A DNA stretch of 64,000 nt from Aureococcus anophagefferens (GCF_000186865.1 NW_008705587.1:76602-140601), one strand, 5' to 3'. Positions 28,885-38,910 are shown, numbered from the stretch's first letter. Numbers and translations are program-made. The notes: generated from the letters alone by a model not told the origin.

Positions 28885-29652
28885 CTAGGTGCTTACTTCG
28901 TAGTCGCGGTCGCTGCGCCAGAAGGAGAGGATGTGGGAGAAGACGTCGTCGGGGATGTTGGCGTCGAGGAAGAGCCGCTCGTGTGCGGCCACGCTCGATG
29001 CACCGCGGCGGCGCAGATTCGGGAGCTCCCGGCGGAACGCCAGGAGCTCGGCGCGTGGCACAGCGATGTATTGCTTCCAGCCCCCAGCAACACGGACGTC
29101 GGCCAAGAGGTCGACCGCGGTCGATATTGCGATGGCTTCGCGCTCCATCTCTTTGGCCTGCTCATCGGTCAAATGCCAGTGTTCACCGCCGACGAAGTTG
29201 AGAAGGGACGATTCCTTGCCTCGCGCGAACGTTTCTGCATCACGTCCCTCGTCGTCGGCTGCGTCGAACGGTACACCCTGGCTCAGGAGGAGCTTGCACA
29301 TGTTGCGATTGCCACGGAATGCGGCGCGGTGGAGGTGCGTCATACCTCCTACGCTGCGCATCTTGGTGATCGGAGCTCCTCCCTCGAACAGGATTTCCGC
29401 AACGTCGCACTTTCCAAACTCGACTGCGTTGCACATCGGCGTCCATTCGGTCACTTGGTCGCCGGCGTTGACGTCCGCGCCGTGCTCCAGCAGCCATTTG
29501 ACCACCGAGCAACAATTTGTTATGGTCGCATAATAGAGAACTGTCATGCGCTGCTTCGATAGTACCATGTCCACGTTGAAGAGCGGGTCCCTGGTATGCT
29601 TGTTTTCGAGCCATTCGAGGAGGTCCGCCTCAGTCTTGATGCCGGGGCCCAT
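28885..29652 (-). CDS. Ankyrin-repeat protein with conserved C-terminal WK-xPR-W module
   Basis: 255 residues from ATG 29652. The open frame extends to a GTG at 29718 with plausible sequence, so an upstream exon or a longer start cannot be excluded. Three or four ankyrin repeats occupy residues 35-150 (TVLYYATITNCCSVVKWLLE, THLHRAAFRGNRNMCKLLLS). The C-terminal 75 residues have the pattern GGWKQYIAVPRAELLAFR, LRRRGA, ERLFL, then DDVFSHILSFWRSDRDYE. The same module ends the two tandem paralogues at 58.5-60.3 kb, so it defines a family in this genome. The role is unknown. Codon third positions are less GC-rich than in neighbours, as in the paralogues. Confidence 0.75.
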   Translation of the reverse strand: MGPGIKTEADLLEWLENKHTRDPLFNVDMVLSKQRMTVLYYATITNCCSVVKWLLEHGADVNAGDQVTEWTPMCNAVEFGKCDVAEILFEGGAPITKMRSVGGMTHLHRAAFRGNRNMCKLLLSQGVPFDAADDEGRDAETFARGKESSLLNFVGGEHWHLTDEQAKEMEREAIAISTAVDLLADVRVAGGWKQYIAVPRAELLAFRRELPNLRRRGASSVAAHERLFLDANIPDDVFSHILSFWRSDRDYEVST

Positions 29653-29730
29653 GCTGCCGACCCGCGTCAACACCGCGAGTAACTCGTCACCGTGAAGTCC
29701 TGAGCCGAGTTGAGCCACAGCGAGAAGAAG

Positions 29731-30714
29731 ATGGCGAGATCAATTGTCGTCGTCGTCGCGGCGCTGCTCGCGCAACTTGCGGGAGGCCTCGCGCCGACAC
29801 CGCACCAGAACCATCGCAGAACGCGCAGGCTCGCAACGCCGCCAGAAACGCAAGCGATCGCGAAACCAGAGGCCTCCGCCGACGACGCGCTGCTCATCGA
29901 ATCGGCGCTCGCGTTCGCGCGGCGCACGAGCCCCGCCGACGCGGTGGACCGGGCGTCGCACCGGTCGCGGGCGGCGCAGCTCTCCGAGGAGGAGCTCCGC
30001 GCCGTGCTCGTCGGCCGCGGGATCCTCGAGGCGGCCGCGGCGGACGTTCCGGCGGGCACGCTCGCGGAGCTCCTCGGCGAGGTCCGCGCGGCCGACGAGC
30101 ACCGGGCCGGCGCGCAGGCCATCGCGGCGGCCGGCCCCGCGCCGCGCGAGCCCCTGCTCGCCGCGGCCGCGGCGCCGCCGCCGCTCTCGGCCGCGGACCT
30201 GGCCGCGGGCGTCGGCGCGGACGCGGCGCGCGTCGTCGAGCGGGGCCTCGCGGCCGCCGCGGGGGTCGCGCCCGCCGGCGCCGCCGCGGACGCGGCCCGG
30301 CTCGCCGCGGACGCCGTCGCCGACGTCGCCGCGGCGCCCGCGGCGACGCTCGGGGGCTGGGCGCGCGGCGACCGCGCGGCGAGCGCCCGCGCGAGGGCGC
30401 GCGCCGTCGCCGCGAGAGTGGCGCGCAAGCGGCCCCTCGCGGCGGCGCGCGCCGGCGCCCGGGCGCTCGTCCGCGGCTCCGCGCGCGCGACGGCGACGGG
30501 CGCGCTCGACGCGATCGCCGCCGGCGCGCGCGGCGCGGCCGCCTGGGCCGGCGGCGGCGTCATCCGCCCGGACATCGTCCTCGTCGTCGTCGGCCTCGCC
30601 ACGGTCATCGGCCGCGGCCGCGTCCTCCCGCCCCTCGCCGCGCTCCTCGCGCTCCGGGCCCTCTCCGCGCTCGCCGGCGGCGACGACGACGAGCGGGAGC
30701 CGAAGGCGGGCTAA
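29731..30714 (+). CDS. Ala/Arg-rich protein with targeting leader and C-terminal membrane helices
   Basis: 327 residues from ATG 29731; the upstream non-ATG extension was rejected. The leader MARSIVVVVAALLAQLAGG followed by LAPTPHQNHRR suggests a signal peptide plus transit peptide, so plastid delivery is possible. The middle is low-complexity Ala-rich helix. A hydrophobic pair of segments (PDIVLVVVGLATVIG and LPPLAALLALRALSALAGG) lies near the C-terminus, ending in an acidic tail. No family is recognised. Confidence 0.6.
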   Translation: MARSIVVVVAALLAQLAGGLAPTPHQNHRRTRRLATPPETQAIAKPEASADDALLIESALAFARRTSPADAVDRASHRSRAAQLSEEELRAVLVGRGILEAAAADVPAGTLAELLGEVRAADEHRAGAQAIAAAGPAPREPLLAAAAAPPPLSAADLAAGVGADAARVVERGLAAAAGVAPAGAAADAARLAADAVADVAAAPAATLGGWARGDRAASARARARAVAARVARKRPLAAARAGARALVRGSARATATGALDAIAAGARGAAAWAGGGVIRPDIVLVVVGLATVIGRGRVLPPLAALLALRALSALAGGDDDEREPKAG

Positions 30715-30730
30715 GTCGTGCATGCCATAT

Positions 30731-31348
30731 TTATGACGCCTGGAGCTCGACGACCCGCGCCTTGAGCGCGGCCAGATACGGGTCCGTGCCCTCGAGCGCG
30801 TCGGCGAGGTTCAGCAAATAGGCCGCGTTGTCGCCGGAAGGCCCGACGGCCGTCGCGATGATCCGCGCGGCCTTGTCGACGGCCGCGGCGTCGTCGGAAT
30901 CCAGCCCTTGCACGAAGTTCGGGTTGTCCCGCGTCGCCGAGTACACGAGCGCGTCGACGGCTTCGCCGTCGTCGAAAACGACGCGCGCGATCTTCCGCGT
31001 GTAGCCGCCCTTCTCCCGGAAGTCCAGGTCGTCCAGCACGGCGTCGGCGTCGGCGTCGGGCACGCGGTAGGCGACGCCGCGCGTCGTCGCCTCCGGCGCG
31101 TCCTCGAGGAGCGTGCAGACGAGGCCCGGCGCGCCGGGCACGCCGCGGTGGTCCGTCGACAGCTGCGCGAAGTAGCGCCGCCAGCCGCGGACCGCGCACG
31201 GCCGTGCGTCGTAGTCGCTCCAGCGCTCCTCGGGCCGCCAGACCAGCGACCCGTAGCCGAAGATCCACAGCGGGTTGGGCACCTCGCAGGACGAGGCCGC
31301 GCGCGCGTTCTTGTAGACGCCGGCGGCCGCGTCCCACTCGGCAGCCAT
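30731..31348 (-). CDS. ChaC-type gamma-glutamylcyclotransferase (glutathione-specific)
   Basis: 205 residues from ATG 31348, the typical length. The family hallmark WIFGYGSLVWRP (residues 28-39) binds the gamma-glutamyl group, and the catalytic Glu is in FREKGGYTRK near 112. ChaC proteins degrade glutathione to 5-oxoproline and Cys-Gly in the cytosol. It converges with the Ala-rich gene, with 16 bp between stops. Confidence 0.93.
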   Translation of the reverse strand: MAAEWDAAAGVYKNARAASSCEVPNPLWIFGYGSLVWRPEERWSDYDARPCAVRGWRRYFAQLSTDHRGVPGAPGLVCTLLEDAPEATTRGVAYRVPDADADAVLDDLDFREKGGYTRKIARVVFDDGEAVDALVYSATRDNPNFVQGLDSDDAAAVDKAARIIATAVGPSGDNAAYLLNLADALEGTDPYLAALKARVVELQAS

Positions 31349-31602
31349 GGGCCGCAGCGCCGCCGCGCACTGCGCGAAAAGCAGAATATAGCGACGCGTT
31401 GTGGTGTTGGCGTTGGCGCTGCGGCTCGAGGCGCTGCCGACGCGATTGTGCTCTCCAGCGCCGGAGAGCAGCGCGGCACCGCCTCCCTGATGTCAACAGG
31501 GCTTGCTCAGCTTCAGCTTTGGCTGAGCCGAGCCTAGGAATTTTCTTGCTCGGTTCCGGCGCGCGCGCCGCCAGCTTGTGCGCTAAGTCGATCGCCGCGC
31601 AA

Positions 31603-32136
31603 ATGCGCACTCTGAGCGGCTCTCGCGCGCGCTGCGCGCACGATTTGATCGCCGCGTCGATCGGCGCACGAGCTGCGCGTCACCGTGCTTGCCGCAGTGC
31701 TGAGCTTCTTCGCGACGTCGAGGACGCCTGTCCCAGCAGCGCGTGGTCGTCGGTGCCGACGGACGCGAAGACCGCGAGCGAGACGGGCGCGAGGGCCGAG
31801 AGGGCCTCCTTCGCCTCGCCCTCGTCGATCGTGGCCGGGACCTCGATGGGCGCGTTCTACTCTTCCCGGCGCGCGGGCAAGTCGCGCCTGGACGCGTCGC
31901 TCGTCGCCATCGACGTCGTGCTCGAGGTGTCCCTGGTGGATGAAGAAAGCCACGCGAAGTTCAAGAGCTCGCTCGAGGCGTCGCTCCGCTGGGAGCAGCG
32001 CCTCGTGGTCTGCGCACGCGCGCGCGCCGTCGTGCTCGTGCGGGACTCCGTCGATGTCGTCCTCTCGACCTTCGACTGCCACGCGCGGCCCCCGGCGCCC
32101 GAGGCCTGGCGCGGCGACCTCTTCGCGGACGAGTAG
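31603..32136 (+). CDS. Weakly supported hypothetical ORF
   Basis: 177 codons from ATG 31603; a later ATG at 31847 would give 96 residues. The C-terminal part (LVAIDVVLEVSLVDEESHAK, then LVVCARARAVVLVRDSVDV) has protein-like composition and GC-rich third positions. The N-terminal half looks like non-coding sequence. In 31690-31855 the opposite strand also reads plausibly (LSALAPVSLAVFASVGTDDH). No family is recognised; it could be a gene remnant or an exon of a gene whose other exons I cannot find. Confidence 0.3.
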   Translation: MRTLSGSRARCAHDLIAASIGARAARHRACRSAELLRDVEDACPSSAWSSVPTDAKTASETGARAERASFASPSSIVAGTSMGAFYSSRRAGKSRLDASLVAIDVVLEVSLVDEESHAKFKSSLEASLRWEQRLVVCARARAVVLVRDSVDVVLSTFDCHARPPAPEAWRGDLFADE

Positions 32137-32220
32137 TCGGGCGCCGCCACCTTGGACTCGCGCGCGCGCGCGGACGGAGCCCCGGCTGATCGCCCTGGCC
32201 GAGCTGAAGCGCCGCGCAAC

Positions 32221-33414
32221 ATGGCTGGCTCGCAGCGCAGTGTTGCTGCCCTGCTCTGGGCGCTCGTCGCAACGACCGCGCGCGCGCTCGCGCCGCCGCG
32301 GAGCGGTCGCGCCGCGCCGCCGCGCCGCACTTCCGTCGCGGTCCGCGGGACGCTCAAGCCCTACCTGTCGACGCTCATCGGCGGCGACGGCCTCAGCTTC
32401 GAGGAGTCGCGGAGCCTCTTCGGCGCCTTCTTCGACGGCACGGCGGCGCCCGAGGAGGTCGCCGCCGTGCTCTGCTGCCTGCGCCAGAAGGGCGAGTCCT
32501 TCGAGGAGGTCGCGGGCGCGGCGACGGCGATGCGCGACGCGTGCGTCCGCGTCGACGCGCCCGGCACGCTGCTCGACATCGTCGGCACGGGCGGCGACGG
32601 CGCCTGCACGATCAACCTGTCGACGTGCAGCGCCATCCTCGCCGCGGCCTGCGGCGCCAAGGTCACGAAGTGCGGCAACCGATCCGTGAGCTCCGCGTGC
32701 GGGGCCGCCGACGTCTTGGAGGCGCTGGGCCTCGACCTCGAGCTCGAGCTCGACGACGTCGCGTCCTGCATCGAGGACGTGGGCCTGGGCTTCCTCTACG
32801 CGCCGAAGAACCACCCGGCCATGCGCTTCGTCGCGCCCGTGCGCAAGGCGCTCGGCGTGCGGACCGCGTTCAACCTCCTCGGCCCCCTGACGAACGCGGC
32901 GTCCGCGCAGCGCGTCGTCATCGGCGTCTTCGACGAGGCGCTCGTGGAGCTGCTGGGCGCGGCCTTGGAGCGCATCGGCGTCGTCGACCACGCCGTCGTC
33001 ATCCACGGCGTCGGGCTGGACGAGCTGAGCCCGCTCGGGCCCTGCACGGTCAAGGAGCTCAAGCGCGACGGCGACGGCTACGCCTCGTCGACGTGGACGC
33101 TGGACCCGTTGGACTACGGCATGCCCCGCTGCACGCTCGCGGACCTCGTCGGCGGCGGGCCCGACTTCAACCAGCGCGCGTTGCGCCGGTGCCTCGCGGC
33201 GGACCCGGCGTCGATCCCGCTCGGCGAGGAGACGACGCTCGACGACGCCGCCTGCCGCGACGCCATCGCCCTCAACGCGGGCATGGGGCTCTACGTCTAC
33301 GGCGCCGCGCCGGACCTGAAGGCCGGCATCGCGCTCGCGAAGGACGGCCTCGCGTCCGGCGCGGGCCTCGCGAAGCTCGACGCCTGGATCGCCAAGACCA
33401 AGTCCTACGCCTAG
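32221..33414 (+). CDS. trpD: Anthranilate phosphoribosyltransferase, plastid-targeted
   Basis: 397 residues from ATG 32221. The first 45 residues (AALLWALVATTARALAPPRS) look like a secretory signal plus transit peptide, as expected for a plastid enzyme in a secondary alga. The catalytic domain contains the PRPP site VGTGGDGACTINLST (about 120-135), KCGNRSVSSACGAADVLEALG, FLYAPKNHPAMRFV, RTAFNLLGPLTNA and VIHGVGLDELSPLGP. It transfers phosphoribose to anthranilate, the second step of tryptophan synthesis. Length and motifs are normal. Confidence 0.95.
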   Translation: MAGSQRSVAALLWALVATTARALAPPRSGRAAPPRRTSVAVRGTLKPYLSTLIGGDGLSFEESRSLFGAFFDGTAAPEEVAAVLCCLRQKGESFEEVAGAATAMRDACVRVDAPGTLLDIVGTGGDGACTINLSTCSAILAAACGAKVTKCGNRSVSSACGAADVLEALGLDLELELDDVASCIEDVGLGFLYAPKNHPAMRFVAPVRKALGVRTAFNLLGPLTNAASAQRVVIGVFDEALVELLGAALERIGVVDHAVVIHGVGLDELSPLGPCTVKELKRDGDGYASSTWTLDPLDYGMPRCTLADLVGGGPDFNQRALRRCLAADPASIPLGEETTLDDAACRDAIALNAGMGLYVYGAAPDLKAGIALAKDGLASGAGLAKLDAWIAKTKSYA

Positions 33415-33439
33415 GCGAAGAGCGGTACGTCTAAAAACA

Positions 33440-34845
33440 TTACAGCTCCTCCTCCTCCGGGTCCGCGATGGCGAACGCCTGGGTCCCGCCCGGCCGCGCG
33501 GCGACCTCGAGGACCGCGAGCGGCGCGGCGCCCGGCGACCGCCGGAGCCGCGCGACGAAGACGTGGCCCGCGAAGGTCGAGATGTCCGTGGACCCCTGGG
33601 GCTCCAGGAGGCCGACCTTGGTCTCCGCGCCGCCCGGGCTCCGCCAGAAGAGCTCGACGGCCTCGTCGCCGAGATTCGCGAACGACGCGGCGACGGGCGC
33701 GTCGGCCGGCGGCGGCTCCGTCGTCCCGTCCAGCGCGTCGACGCGGGCGAGGTCCGCCGCCGACAGGCAGAGCTGGAGCGCGCCGCCGACGTAGGTCCGC
33801 GCGTTCGCGGCGATGTGCGCCGGCGACGACGACCGGGGGATGACGACGGCGCCGCGCTGCACGGCCCAGCTCAGCGCGACGGCCGCCGCGGAGGCGCCCG
33901 ACGGCGCGCCGATGGCCCGGAGCGTCGGCGACGCGAGCACCGGGTTCCCGCGCCGCTGCATCTCCCACTGCGTGCCTGGGCAGGAAAAGGGTGCGAAATT
34001 CCCAACTGCAAAGGCTCCTATCTCGGTCGTTTTCCGCTCGTTTCGGCTGATTTTTGGACGAGCGATCATCTCTCGGAGCGCTCTCGAAGCGTGGGTGCTG
34101 TTTCCGAAACGCGCGCAGGCGGAACACTCACGTTGAAGCGACGTTGAATCACCCTTTTCCTGCCCTGCTGCGTGCCCAACGTGCTGTACGACATGAAGAC
34201 GACGCCCGCGCGCTCCGCCGCGGCCCGGAGCGGTTTCTCGGCGTGGAAGGGGTCCATCCAGGTCTGGAAGACGTGGGGCTTCACCTTCGCGAAGTTGAGC
34301 AGCTCCCTGAACTCGGCGTCGCGGAAGTTCGACGCGCCGACGGCCTTCACGGCGCCGGCGGCGTACGCGGCCTCCATCGCGCGCCACGAGTCGCGCCAGT
34401 CGCCCTCGACCCGTTTCTGCCAGCCCTTGCCGCAGAGGCCGTCCCAGCAGCTCGGGTAGTGCTGGAGGAAGACGTCGACGTAGCCGCCGAAGCGCGCCGC
34501 GGACGCGGCGATCTTCGCGGCCGCGGAGTTCGCGCCGTGGTCGCGCGGGTGCATCTTCGTCACGATCACGACGTCGCTCCGCGGCACGCCGCTCCGCGCG
34601 AGGCCCTCGGCGACGGCGGCCTCGTCGTACCACTCCGCGGCCTGGGCCGTGTCGAGGAGCCGCGCGCCGGCGCGCAGCGCCGCCTCGACGCTCGCCGCCG
34701 TCGCGCGGCCGGCGCAGCCGTAGCCGACGCGCGGCATCTCGACGCCGTTGGACAGCGTCACGTTGGGACTCGTGCAGATGTCTTCCGATGCCATCGCGGC
34801 GACGACGGCGCACGACGCGGCGAGCAGGCGAGAGCCTGCGCCCAT
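33440..34845 (-). CDS. Secreted aldo/keto reductase with C-terminal VHL-beta-like domain
   Basis: Two exons, 34176-34845 and 33440-33975, separated by introner copy 3; splicing gives FMSYSTLG-TQWEMQRRG in phase 1 (401 residues). A signal peptide (RLLAASCAVVAAMASE) is followed by the AKR barrel: LDTAQAAEWYDEAAVAEGL supplies Asp and Tyr, VIVTKMHP the Lys, and FLQHYPSCW the His, so the NADPH-dependent reductase tetrad is intact. VIPRSSSPAHIAANA near 270 is the cofactor-binding 'IPKS' block. After about residue 305, ASFANLGDEAVELFW ... STDISTFAGHVFVAR resembles the VHL beta domain. It is divergent from the MFS gene with 164 bp between starts. Confidence 0.88.
33976..34175 (-). mobile_element. Introner element copy 3 (family 1, subfamily II), spliced as a GC-AG intron
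   Basis: The element spans 33976-34167 (192 bp) with perfect 16-nt inverted repeats GGGCAGGAAAAGGGTG and target duplication CTGCGTGC (33968-33975 and 34168-34175). In the gene sense the donor GCACGCAG comes from the duplication and the acceptor is CTGCCCAG. Splicing reconstructs the aldo/keto reductase segment YSTLGTQWE, strong family-based proof that removal is exact. Confidence 0.96.
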
Positions 34846-35009
34846 CGGATTTTGGCAAAAGATAAAAAAAAGCGCTTGTGGCAAAATCAAAGCAGGCAAG
34901 ACGACGATGGGTCGAGCCCTGGCCGCGCCGCCGTGAGCGTCGAGCGTCGTCGCGCAGTCCTCGCACGCGCCGCGCGCGCCGCCGCGGCGGGCGGCGCACA
35001 ACCGCACCG

Positions 35010-36712
35010 ATGGCGGCGTGCGCCGGCGCGTCCGGCGCCGGGCGGCCGCTGGTCATGATGGCCGTGCTCGGCGTGCTCTGGGGCGGCGCCTGCTTCGGGT
35101 TCAACGGCATCAAGCGCGTGCTGCTCATCGAGGGCCTCTTCCTCGACGCCTGCGACGGCGGCGAGGCGCGCTGCGGCGCCCAGCTCGACCGCCTCGACTT
35201 CGCGTGGACGTTCAGCTCGAGCATGCTCAACGTCTTCGCGATCGTCAACGGCTGCGCGATCGACGCGCTGGGCCTGCGGCGCGTCTGCTTCCTGAGCGGC
35301 GGCCTGCTGGGTTTAGGCGCGGTGTGCTTCGGCCTCGTCGTGACGCGCGCGCGGCTCGAGTACCTGCTCGCGTACGCGTACTTCGCGCTCGTCGAATCGG
35401 GCATGCTCCTGAGCTTCGGGGGCCTGTCGCTCCAGGGCGCGGAGGGGTCCGTCGCGCTCTGCGGCCGCGTCTTCGACGTCAAGGTCGTCGCGGCGCCGGT
35501 CATGGAGACGGCCTTCGCGCTCGGGACGCTCGTGTTCCCGCTGCTCGGGCTCGCGTACGACGCAGGGCAGCAAAAGAGAGCGAAGTTCCCAACTTCAAAG
35601 GCTCATATCTCGGCCGTTTTCCACTCGTTTCGGCTGATTTTTGGACGAGCGATCATCTCTCGGAACGGTCTCGAAGCGTGGATGCTTTTTCCGGAACGCG
35701 CGCGCGCGGAACACTCACGTTGAAGCGACGTTGAATCACCCTTGTGCTGCCCAGGTACGACGCCGCGCCGTCGCTCGGCGTCGCGGGGCTCCACTGCGTC
35801 TACTTCGGGTGCTGCGCGGCGCTCATCGCGGCCTGCGGCTGCGCCGTGGCGCCGCGGCCCCTGCGGCGGCCCGCGCGCGACGTCGCCGCGGCGCTGGACC
35901 GGCGCGCGCTCTGCTTCGTCCTCGCGGCGAGCCTCGCCGTCGGCGCGAACATCACGCAGCAGGGCTACTACGTGGCGACGTTCAGCGAGCAGGCGGCCTG
36001 GCACGGCCGGCCCGAGACCCTCGGGGCGCTACTGGACTGGGGCTTCCCGGCCCTCGCGCTGCCGTCGCTCGTCGTCGTCGCGCGCCTGGAGGAGCGGTGG
36101 CACGACGGCGGCTTCGAGCGGACGTGCGGCCACGGCTACGCCGCGCTGGCGCTCGCCCAGGTCATCTGGGGCGTGTTGAGCGCCGCGCGCGACTGGCGGT
36201 TGCAGATCGGCGCCGTCGCGCTCTTCGTGCCCGCGCGGCTCCTCGGGTTCGTGCACCTCTACGAGTCCGTGGGCTTCTTCTTCCCGCCGGAGCACTTCGG
36301 CGTCGTCGCGGGCACGTGCGCGTCCGTCGGCGGCCTGGCCGCCGCCGTCGCGTCGGAGTGCCTGAAGCGGTGGCTCCACGCGTCGGGCGGCGACCCGCGG
36401 CGGCCGAACCTGGCCCTCGCGGCCGCGCTCGCGGCGCTGAACCTGGCCGCGGGCGCCGCGGCGCCGCGCGCGCGGCTCGGGCGCCGCGGCGCCGCGGCGT
36501 CGCCGCGGACGCCGGTCTACAACCCGGTGCACTTCGACGACGACGGGCCCGGCTCCAAGGACGCGGGCCTCGAGCTCGCGGACGCCGTCGCGCGGAGCCC
36601 CGCGGCCGCGGCGCCGACGCCCGTCGCCGCGCTCGACTTCGGCGAATCGGCGCCGGCGCGGGACTCGGCCGTCGCGTCCTACGCCGACGAGTCGGAGCTC
36701 TACGAGTTATGA
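35010..36712 (+). CDS. Major facilitator superfamily carrier (SLC43-like)
   Basis: Two exons, 35010-35554 and 35755-36712 (500 residues), separated by introner copy 4; splicing gives LLGLAYDAAPSLG in phase 2. Eleven to twelve hydrophobic helices are visible. The first half has FAWTFSSSMLNVFAIVNGCAIDALGLRR, a version of MFS motif A between helices 2 and 3. The layout resembles the SLC43 / yeast Fmp42 group, carriers of large neutral amino acids or similar solutes. The C-terminal 90 residues are a disordered cytosolic tail. Start ATG 35010 gives the first helix a short N-terminus. Confidence 0.8.
35555..35754 (+). mobile_element. Introner element copy 4 (family 1, subfamily I), spliced as a GT-AG intron
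   Basis: The element spans 35563-35754 (192 bp) with termini GGGCAGCA(A/C)AAG and target duplication GTACGACG (35555-35562 and 35755-35762). The donor GTACGACG is the duplicated gene sequence; the acceptor CTGCCCAG belongs to the element. The internal sequence is in the same gene-sense polarity as copy 1. Confidence 0.95.
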
Positions 36713-36723
36713 CCCGGGGTCGC

Positions 36724-37023
36724 CTAGTCCTGGCGCTCCGCGTCCTGGGGCTCGAGGCTGTGGGACACGTAGACCGTGTCGCCGTCGTTGAGCACCTCGC
36801 GGACGACCGCGCCGGGGTCGAGCTCGACGCCGTCGGCCTTGGTGATCTTCGTCGGCACGCCGAGCTGCTTCCAGCCCTGGTAGGTCTTGTCGTCGTAGCG
36901 CGCGATGCCCACGTGCCCGAGCCACTTGACGCGCTGCGTCGCCGCGCCGCAGCTCACCTTGATGCACTTGTCGCGCACGACGACGTCGAGCATCCAGCTC
37001 TCCGTCTCCTCGAGCGCGCTCAT
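36724..37023 (-). CDS. Small ubiquitin-fold-like hypothetical protein
   Basis: 99 residues from ATG 37023. The sequence alternates strands and short helices (MLDVVVRDKCIKVSCGAATQ, then WKQLGVPTKITKADG) and ends NDGDTVYVSHSLEPQ, a terminal strand of the type seen in doublecortin or ubiquitin-like folds. No intron or signal peptide. No family is named with confidence. It lies 11 bp beyond the convergent MFS stop. Confidence 0.6.
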   Translation of the reverse strand: MSALEETESWMLDVVVRDKCIKVSCGAATQRVKWLGHVGIARYDDKTYQGWKQLGVPTKITKADGVELDPGAVVREVLNDGDTVYVSHSLEPQDAERQD

Positions 37024-37180
37024 CGCCGGCCCGGAGCGGCGCCGTGCCGGAACGCGCGCCGCCGCCGCGTGCCCGGCGCGGTGGGGCTGGACGACGCCGA
37101 CCGCTGCGCGCGGGGCTGCCCTCGGGCGGCTTCAACGACGCTGCTCGATGCACTGCAACTAGGCGATCCATACTGCTTCG

Positions 37181-37855
37181 ATGGCCGCGCTCGACGACCC
37201 CCCGCTCGGCGGCGACGCGCCGCCGCCGCCGGTCATCGTGCTGCTGGACCTCGCGTGCCTCGAGATCGTCAAGACGAAGCGCGGCGAGTTCCAGCTGCTC
37301 AACGGCGACGACCACCGGTCCGTGCTCGGCAAGCACGGCCGCGACCCGGCGGAGTGCCGGCCGGACATCGCGCACCAGGAGCTCATGGCGCTCTTCGACT
37401 CGCCGCTGAACAAGGCGAAGCAGCTCAAGGTCTACATGCGCACGCGGCAGAACGTGCTCATCGAGTTCCACGAGTCCGTGCGCATCCCCCGGACGTACAA
37501 GCGCTTCGCGGGGCTCATGGTCCAGCTCCTCCACAAGCTCAAGGTGCGCGCCGCCGACGGCCGCGAGACGCTGCTCAAGGTCATCAAGAACCCGATCCAG
37601 AGGCACCTCCCGCCGGACTGCGTCTGCTACGGCTTCTCCGTCCAGGGCGACCGCTACACGCCCGGCGCCTTCGCCGCGACGCTCCCGGACAAGCCCGTCT
37701 GCTTCGTCGTCGGCGCCATGGCCGCGGGCCACGTCAACCAGGACGACCACGAGAACATGGTCGACTACGTGAGCCTGAGCCAGTACCCGCTCTCGGGCGC
37801 GACGGCGATCAACCGGCTCCTCGGCGCCATCGAGGCGCACCGGGGCATCGCGTAA
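37181..37855 (+). CDS. EMG1: rRNA small-subunit pseudouridine N1-methyltransferase
   Basis: 224 residues from ATG 37181. The SPOUT-class Nep1 signatures are present: LLDLACLEIVKTKRGEFQLL, LMALFDSPLNKAKQLKVYM, VRIPRTYKRFAGLMVQLLHK and the cofactor-knot region LLKVIKNPIQRHLPPDC, with VDYVSLSQYPLSGATAINRL at the C-terminus. It methylates a conserved pseudouridine of 18S rRNA and is essential for 40S ribosome assembly in the nucleolus. Length is normal. Confidence 0.95.
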   Translation: MAALDDPPLGGDAPPPPVIVLLDLACLEIVKTKRGEFQLLNGDDHRSVLGKHGRDPAECRPDIAHQELMALFDSPLNKAKQLKVYMRTRQNVLIEFHESVRIPRTYKRFAGLMVQLLHKLKVRAADGRETLLKVIKNPIQRHLPPDCVCYGFSVQGDRYTPGAFAATLPDKPVCFVVGAMAAGHVNQDDHENMVDYVSLSQYPLSGATAINRLLGAIEAHRGIA

Positions 37856-38407
37856 GGGGGCATTTCCCCCCTCTTGCGTGGGTCGTGCGGGGGCATCGGT
37901 GTCGAGCCGACGCGGGGCTCGGCGGCTTCCTCGACGACGTGCGCGCGCGTCGCGGGCGCGAGCCTAACCCTTACAAGTCCTGGTTTGGTGTGCGTCGTCC
38001 TCGCTGTTTCTCCCAAAAGATTACAAGCTCGGGGCGCCGATCGACGAAGCTCGGGGCGCGACCGTTTGCTAGCGCCAAGTCCGCCGCGCCCGCGACCGCG
38101 ACCGGCCCCGGACCGCGGCGATGGACGGCCGCGCCGCCCGCGCGCCGCCCGCCGGGCGCGGGCGCGTCGTCGACGCGGGCGCCCGCGGCGCGCCGCGTCG
38201 ACGGGACGCGCGTCTCGCCGAGGGGCTGCCCCAACTGCCCCAACGGCGACCTCGGGCGATGGCGACGGCCCGAAGGCGCGGCGCGCGTCGCCGCGGCCCG
38301 GCGCTCGCGGCGCGTCCCCCGCGCGCCGCGCGCCGGGACCCGGATCGCATCGTCGAGGCGGCCGACCGGACCGGACCGTCGCGCGGGGCTCGGCCTCGGG
38401 GCGACCC

Positions 38408-38424
38408 CCGGCGCGAAGCGCCGG
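38408..38424. repeat. GAA-loop hairpin followed by an AAAATTTT tract (copy 1)
   Basis: CCGGCGC-GAA-GCGCCGG is a perfect 7-bp stem with a three-base loop, followed by AAGAAAATTTTGCGC. It contains GCGAAGC, a sequence known to form an extraordinarily stable DNA mini-hairpin. Confidence 0.6.
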
Positions 38425-38910
38425 AAGAAAATTTTGCGCACGCGCCGGACGCCCCGCGCGTCTGGGTCTCGCCGCGAGCTCACGCAGCCCGTCGGATGAC
38501 CGGTTACGGGCCGCGGACCGTCGCGCCACGGCGTCGTCCCCTCGGCGCGCCCGTGCAACCGTAAAACGGTTGTACTTTCGGACCGACGCGGGCAACAGCC
38601 CGCGGTCGAAGGCAACCACGCGGAGGACAAGGAGTCCATCGACATGCAGCTCGTGGACGTCGTCCGCGAGGAGTCCTAGCACCTCGACTACCTCCGGGCC
38701 TTCCGCGGGCCTCCGGCTCGCGCGCCGACCGTGCCCGAGGACTTCGAGACGGCCGCGTCCACGACTACAACCTCGACGAGTGCCCACGGGACTCGGAGCG
38801 ATGGACTCCACGCACGCGACGGCCGGCGGGCGGCGGGAGATCGACGAAGATCCCGGCGTCGGCGTCGGCGTCGTCCCCTCGAACGTCTTCGAGACCGTCG
38901 CGCTGCTCGG

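Noticed and set aside
31690..31855. Protein-like minus-strand reading (LSALAPVSLAVFASVGTDDH)
   Set aside because: It ends at a stop immediately upstream, shares its third positions with the plus frame, and has no ATG or flanking exon; kept only as a remark.
38408..38440. Hairpin plus T-rich tail resembling a bacterial Rho-independent terminator
   Set aside because: The window is clearly nuclear eukaryotic DNA with spliceosomal introns, and the AAAATTTT tract is symmetrical; no adjacent transcript end supports termination.
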